From Caryophanales bacterium UBA7278 (GTDB taxonomy: Bacteria; Bacillota_I; Bacilli_A; RFN20; CAG-826): a stretch of DNA of 7,717 nucleotides. The notes beneath the pieces were generated by a model, which did no database searches, was not told where the DNA came from, and saw nothing but the letters and a program-made list of their open reading frames with translations. Positions 4,357 to 7,717 of the stretch are shown one piece after another. The stretch is taken from the NCBI GenBank assembly GCA_002472275.1, contig DKRQ01000008.1:1-7717 (forward strand). The letters are read 5' to 3'. Each line of letters starts with the position of its first letter. Within the stretch, counting starts at the first letter, position 1. The translations under genes were made by a program, and so were the position numbers.

Positions 4357-6072
4357 ATGAATTCCAAGAAGGAAGTGACTGGATTTCGCCTGGTATTTGG
4401 ATACCTTGGCATTTTCATGATCCTCATCGGCTTCCTTACTTTCGTGCCGACGATTCTAGTCGCCTTCCATCCTGAGGAAGCCTCGGCTTTGCGTTACTTC
4501 TGGCCCGTGAGCGCCTTCGACATCGGCATCGGGCTCTTGCTTTTCTTCGCCTTGCTCTTCCGCCGACCCAAGGCCCCCTTTAGGCGTTATGAGGATTCTA
4601 GCCTCCTCTTCATCGTCTGGCTTTTGGCCCTTCTTTCCGGTGCCTTTCCCTTCCTTCTCGCTTTCATCGGCGGCGACATGCCGAACATGAACTTCTCGGC
4701 CGCCTTCTTCGAATCGACCTCGGCCTATACCTCGACGGGTCAGACCGCCTTCGTCGACTATGTCGATTTGCCTTCTTCCTATTGCCCCTATGTCTATTGC
4801 TTCCACCGTTCCCTCATGCAATTCATCGGCGGCATCGGCTTGGTCCTCGTCCTTACGATGGTCCTAGGCAAACAAGGCAACGTCGCCCTCTATTCGGCGG
4901 AAGGCCATAACGACAAGCTGCTTCCTTCCTTGGGAAGGTCTTCCAAGCTCATCTTCGGCATCTATAGCCTCTACACCGCGATCGGCACGGTCGTCTTGTG
5001 GCTATTCGGCATGCCCTGGTTCGACGCGGTCAACACCTCGATGTGCGCCCTTGCCGGCGGAGGCATGTCCGTGCGTTCGAGCAACATCGGCTTCTACAAG
5101 AGCTTCGAAGCCGCCGAACTTGGCAAGATGCAAGGGGCCATGTTCCCCCTTAACTCGATGGCGGTCGAAATTACCGTCGACGTCTTGGTCTTCCTCTCCG
5201 CCATTTCCTTCGTGCTTCACCTATTGTTGCTCACCGGCAAGCTCAAGAAGCTCATCCGCGACGACGAGCTTCGTTACATGGGCATCATCATGGTGGGGTC
5301 GATCCTCACCGCCTTCTTCGGCGCTTGCCAGGCCAAATCCCTTGTCGATGGCGGGGCCTTCTTCGAGGACGCCGCGATGAATCTGCGCGATTCCTCGTTC
5401 ACCATCATCGCCGCGGGGACCACATCGGGCTTCGTGAATACCTCCTTGACGGACATGGTCCAGTTAGGAAGGCCGATGATATACCTATGCATCATCTTGA
5501 TGCTCATCGGTGGGGGCGCCGGATCCACCGCAGGCGGTATCAAGCAATTCCGCATCGTCATCTGCTTGAAGTCGCTTTACTATTCGATGCGTTACCGCTT
5601 CGCCCCCTCCAACGAAATCAACCCTAGGGTTGTCAGGAGGCATGGCAAACTCGTCGACCTCACCCCCGAGATGGAGAAGGAGGCCTACACCTACACCCTC
5701 CTCTTCCTCTGTGTGTTCATGGCGTCCGTCCTCATCCTCGGCTTCGTGCCCGATTACGGCATGATCGGCTACGATGGCGGCAAGGCCATCATGACGGGGC
5801 TAGACGGCATCACCGCGGCGAGCTTCGACGTCGCCTCCGCGATGTCCAACACGGGCCTTTCCGTCCATAACTACGTCGACTACATGGCCTACCACCCCGA
5901 GGCGAGCCACGTGGTCTTCTGGGTCTTGTCCCTAGACATGTTCCTAGGCCGACTGGAGATCCTGCCCCTCGTCTATGCGGGCAAGAACACCTTCGAGGAA
6001 GCCCGTTACATGGTCGCCAAAAGGGTGGCCCGTAGGAGGGAGTCCCGCACCATTGACCCCGACGTCATCTAA
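4357..6072 (+). CDS. trkH: TrkH/KtrB-family K+ uptake channel
   Basis: A 571-aa polytopic membrane protein with the four-fold pore repeat of the Trk/Ktr/HKT superfamily. Filter segments are TSTG (125-128), AGGG (233-236), TTSG (355-358) and SNTG (497-500). Other family signatures are RSLMQFIGGIG (151-161), GGGAGSTAGGIKQFR (385-399) and FLGRLEILPL (529-538). About ten hydrophobic spans are visible, including two before the first pore unit, which fits TrkH more than the shorter KtrB (about 450 aa). The Gly-rich 385-399 segment in the third repeat corresponds to the gating loop region. The ATG is preceded by GCGGGG at about 6 bases, a usable but non-canonical ribosome binding site. It should import K+ when gated by the two RCK proteins encoded just upstream. 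The C-terminus is basic (KRVARRRESR). Confidence 0.95.
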   Translation: MNSKKEVTGFRLVFGYLGIFMILIGFLTFVPTILVAFHPEEASALRYFWPVSAFDIGIGLLLFFALLFRRPKAPFRRYEDSSLLFIVWLLALLSGAFPFLLAFIGGDMPNMNFSAAFFESTSAYTSTGQTAFVDYVDLPSSYCPYVYCFHRSLMQFIGGIGLVLVLTMVLGKQGNVALYSAEGHNDKLLPSLGRSSKLIFGIYSLYTAIGTVVLWLFGMPWFDAVNTSMCALAGGGMSVRSSNIGFYKSFEAAELGKMQGAMFPLNSMAVEITVDVLVFLSAISFVLHLLLLTGKLKKLIRDDELRYMGIIMVGSILTAFFGACQAKSLVDGGAFFEDAAMNLRDSSFTIIAAGTTSGFVNTSLTDMVQLGRPMIYLCIILMLIGGGAGSTAGGIKQFRIVICLKSLYYSMRYRFAPSNEINPRVVRRHGKLVDLTPEMEKEAYTYTLLFLCVFMASVLILGFVPDYGMIGYDGGKAIMTGLDGITAASFDVASAMSNTGLSVHNYVDYMAYHPEASHVVFWVLSLDMFLGRLEILPLVYAGKNTFEEARYMVAKRVARRRESRTIDPDVI

Positions 6073-6086
6073 AAGGAGAAAAAACA

Positions 6087-6503
6087 ATGCTCATCGACGA
6101 TATCAGAAAAGCAAACATCCAAGCCATGAAGGACCATGACCAAGCCAAGCGTTCCGCCTACGCGATGGTCATCACCCGTTACCAAACCCTTCTCACTTCC
6201 AAAGAAGGGGCCAACCCGGGCGACCCCGACGTTATCCGGATCATCCAGAAGTTCGTGAAGGAACTCGAGGAGGAGAAGCAGGGGTATCTGCAAGCCGGCA
6301 GGGCGGAATCCGCCGCCGAGATCGACGCCCAGCTTTCCGCGGTGGAGGTTTTCCTCCCCAAGATGATGGGCGAGGATGAGATCCGCGCGGTCATCGCCTC
6401 GCTGGAAGATAAGTCCATCCCCTCGGTCATGAAGCATTTCAAGGCCAATTACGATGGCCAGGCCGACATGGGACTCGTCTCCAAAATCGCCCGAAACGGC
6501 TAA
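6087..6503 (+). CDS. yqeY: GatB/YqeY domain protein
   Basis: A 138-aa helical protein of the YqeY family, which shares the tail domain of GatB amidotransferase subunits. Its role is unclear, possibly tRNA- or amidotransferase-related. The N-terminal helical part (LIDDIRKANIQAMKD), the central EIDAQLSAVEVFLPKMM (78-94, matching the family's LP motif) and the C-terminal FKANYDGQADMGLVSKIA (118-135) align by eye with B. subtilis YqeY, which is about 148 aa. AAGGAGA lies about 8 bases before the ATG, the strongest ribosome binding site in the window. The 14-base gap to trkH suggests co-transcription. The last residues (RNG) are followed by a TAA that merges with the A run at the IS tip, so the original C-terminus may have lost a few residues and the present stop may come partly from the IS. 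Confidence 0.88.
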   Translation: MLIDDIRKANIQAMKDHDQAKRSAYAMVITRYQTLLTSKEGANPGDPDVIRIIQKFVKELEEEKQGYLQAGRAESAAEIDAQLSAVEVFLPKMMGEDEIRAVIASLEDKSIPSVMKHFKANYDGQADMGLVSKIARNG

Positions 6504-6507
6504 AAAA

Positions 6508-6528
6508 CCTAATTTGCAAACGGGTGGT
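6508..6528. repeat. left inverted repeat of the IS
   Basis: These 21 bases are the exact reverse complement of 7693-7713. The transposase stop (TGA, 6536-6538) is only 7 bases inside it. Confidence 0.9.
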
Positions 6529-6535
6529 CGATAAC

Positions 6536-7642
6536 TCAGCTGTCGCCGCCCTTTTTGCCATATACGTCCCGAAATTTTATCCTGATTCGCTTGGAAATCG
6601 CCAATTTCAGGAAGGCCTTGACCTTGTCCATCTTGTCCCCGGGGGTGCACCAAACGAACCAAAAGAGGTTCATCCAATCCTGGAGGCGCGACCTATCGTA
6701 TCCGGGATGGGCGGACATGAACTTCTCCATCTTGTCGTGGATGTCGTTGATCGGGTCCATCGGGTTCTCGGAATCCCTTAGTCCCTTCGTCTCGGCGGAG
6801 GTGTGCACGTCGCTCCTCAGCGCCAGGGCGTCGATGAAGGAGCTGTGGCTCGGCTCCCCGTCGTGGATGAGCGCGGATCCCTCGGCGATGTGTCTCCCGT
6901 AGGTCCTCATGCACGACTTGTCGCTCGGCTTGGACCTTCCCATGACGATGAAGATGGCCAGGTCCCCGTCGGTCGCGGTGGCGACGTAGTACTGGCATCC
7001 CCTCGAAAGCGACGAACCCGTTTTCGCCTTGGCCCTCTCCTTTGCCGCGTTCGGCGCGTCGAAGAGCTTCTCGTCGGCCCATACGGTCCCCCTCAGCACG
7101 ACGTCCCTTTGGATCCCCCTTAGGACGGCGAAGACCTTGGAAAGCCAGTAGCCACCGGTCGTTTCCGCGTTCCTGTTGTCGTTGGCGGAGGTCTTCAGCG
7201 AATGGTATTCGAACAGGTGGAGGAGGAACTCGATCCATTCCGATATGGGGATCTTCCGCGAATCGAATATCGTCCCGGTCAGCGGGGTGAACCGCCTTCC
7301 GCATCCCAGGCACATGTACCTTTGGATGCCGTTGGCCCCCTTGCCGTGCCTGGCGAAGAGCCGCGAGCGGCAATGCGGGCAGTCGCGGATCGGGATCGAG
7401 TTGATGAAATCGATTTCCTCCGGCGAGGGCTTCCTGTGCTTCTGCTCATACCATTCCAAAACGGTGGATTCGATGAGCCTTTCGTCCTCGCCTTTGTCCT
7501 TGCTCCCCGACCAGGAAAACTGCCGGAGCGACGAAAAGCGCGGCCTCTTGTCTTTGTCCTTCATATGCTTGGCGGTCGGCTCTTCCGGGGGAGCGTGCCA
7601 GGACCGCCAAGTCAATCTGCCACAGTCCCCGGGAAGGGCCAT
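6536..7642 (-). CDS. IS1595-family transposase
   Basis: An intact 368-aa transposase. After a basic N-terminal stretch (about 26-85) comes a zinc ribbon with CPHC (88-91) and CLGC (111-114), typical of the Zn_Tnp_IS1595 domain. The helix LTGTIFDSRKIPISEWIEFL (121-140) follows, then the ISXO2-like catalytic domain. That domain has WADE with Asp190, LIHDGEPSH with Asp261, and a third site in PINDIHDKMEKF, where Asn299, His302 or Lys304/Lys307 would complete the DD-(N/H)-K type centre. The start at 7642 is supported by AAGGA 9 bases upstream and by an extended -10 box further up. A shorter start at Met27 is possible. It is longer than many IS1595 transposases, mainly at the N-terminus. No frameshift is seen, so the element may be active. 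Confidence 0.85.
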   Translation of the reverse strand: MALPGDCGRLTWRSWHAPPEEPTAKHMKDKDKRPRFSSLRQFSWSGSKDKGEDERLIESTVLEWYEQKHRKPSPEEIDFINSIPIRDCPHCRSRLFARHGKGANGIQRYMCLGCGRRFTPLTGTIFDSRKIPISEWIEFLLHLFEYHSLKTSANDNRNAETTGGYWLSKVFAVLRGIQRDVVLRGTVWADEKLFDAPNAAKERAKAKTGSSLSRGCQYYVATATDGDLAIFIVMGRSKPSDKSCMRTYGRHIAEGSALIHDGEPSHSSFIDALALRSDVHTSAETKGLRDSENPMDPINDIHDKMEKFMSAHPGYDRSRLQDWMNLFWFVWCTPGDKMDKVKAFLKLAISKRIRIKFRDVYGKKGGDS

Positions 7643-7670
7643 TGATGCCCATCCTTCGCTGGGCGGGAAG

Positions 7671-7679
7671 ATTATACCA
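7671..7679 (-). promoter_or_regulatory. extended -10 promoter of the transposase
   Basis: On the minus strand TGGTATAAT (plus 7671-7679) is a perfect extended -10 (TGnTATAAT). It lies 28 bases before the transposase ATG and just inside the right inverted repeat. No good -35 is present at 17 bases, where the sequence is GGGTGG inside the repeat. Transposase binding to the repeat could therefore repress its own promoter. Confidence 0.55.
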
Positions 7680-7692
7680 CGTAGCGAAAGTC

Positions 7693-7713
7693 ACCACCCG
7701 TTTGCAAATTAGG
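7693..7713. repeat. right inverted repeat of the IS
   Basis: These 21 bases are the exact reverse complement of 6508-6528. The last 16 bases (7698-7713), plus CTTT, are repeated at the very start of the window. Confidence 0.9.
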
Positions 7714-7717
7714 CTTT

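Larger units (their letters stand above)
6504..7717 (-). mobile_element. IS1595-type insertion sequence
   Basis: A roughly 1.2-kb element with one transposase gene filling nearly the whole length. Perfect 21-bp inverted repeats, 6508-6528 and 7693-7713, begin CCTAATTTGC and end GGGTGGT when read inwards. Beyond them the flanks are A6 on the left and CTTT (window end) on the right. At the other copy (bases 17-23) the C is followed by six T, so the repeats may extend about 6 more bases with a 1-base indel. No 8-bp target duplication can be tested on the right because the window stops there. The element lies directly after the yqeY coding end, transcribed towards it. Confidence 0.85.

Noticed and set aside
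6693..7373. 226-aa minus-strand frame inside the transposase gene
   Set aside because: It is a shifted frame of the transposase, rich in Arg and Pro as expected for a shadow, with no domain recognised.

Overview
The window looks like a piece of bacterial chromosome, probably a Bacillota/Bacilli-type gut bacterium. The basis is mid-50s GC judged by eye, AGGAG-type ribosome binding sites, TGA used as stop, tightly overlapping genes, and a Trk/Ktr-style potassium system with split regulators. No rRNA or marker gene is present, so the taxonomic call is weak.

Layout. Bases 1-22 are the outer tip of an insertion sequence. Bases 24-1005 form an accessory, mostly non-coding region. It holds three compact units on the minus strand, each with a sigma70-type promoter, a hairpin-rich stretch and a hairpin plus T-run terminator: about 814-690, 356-265 and 214-150. 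A plus-strand, start-less remnant of a possible MazF/PemK-like gene (413-700) lies between them. Bases 1006-6503 carry one compact plus-strand gene cluster: glycerophosphodiester phosphodiesterase, sirtuin deacylase, DUF5662 protein, an RCK_N-only TrkA-like protein, a second TrkA-like protein with a lysine-rich tail, the TrkH channel, and a YqeY-family protein. Genes overlap or nearly touch, and a good internal promoter just before the first trkA-like gene suggests the potassium genes can be transcribed separately. Bases 6504-7717 are an IS1595-type element with an intact minus-strand transposase and 21-bp perfect inverted repeats. It sits directly on the yqeY stop codon.

How the genes fit together. 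The two TrkA-like proteins and TrkH should form a gated K+ uptake channel, with the first RCK protein carrying the intact nucleotide site. The GDPD, sirtuin and DUF5662 genes are translationally chained upstream. Their link to K+ transport is only positional.

The window's last 20 bases equal its first 20. Either the passenger is bounded by two same-orientation IS copies, or the molecule is circular, or the contig was broken at the repeat. The most interesting part is the set of minus-strand small-RNA-like units in the first kilobase.
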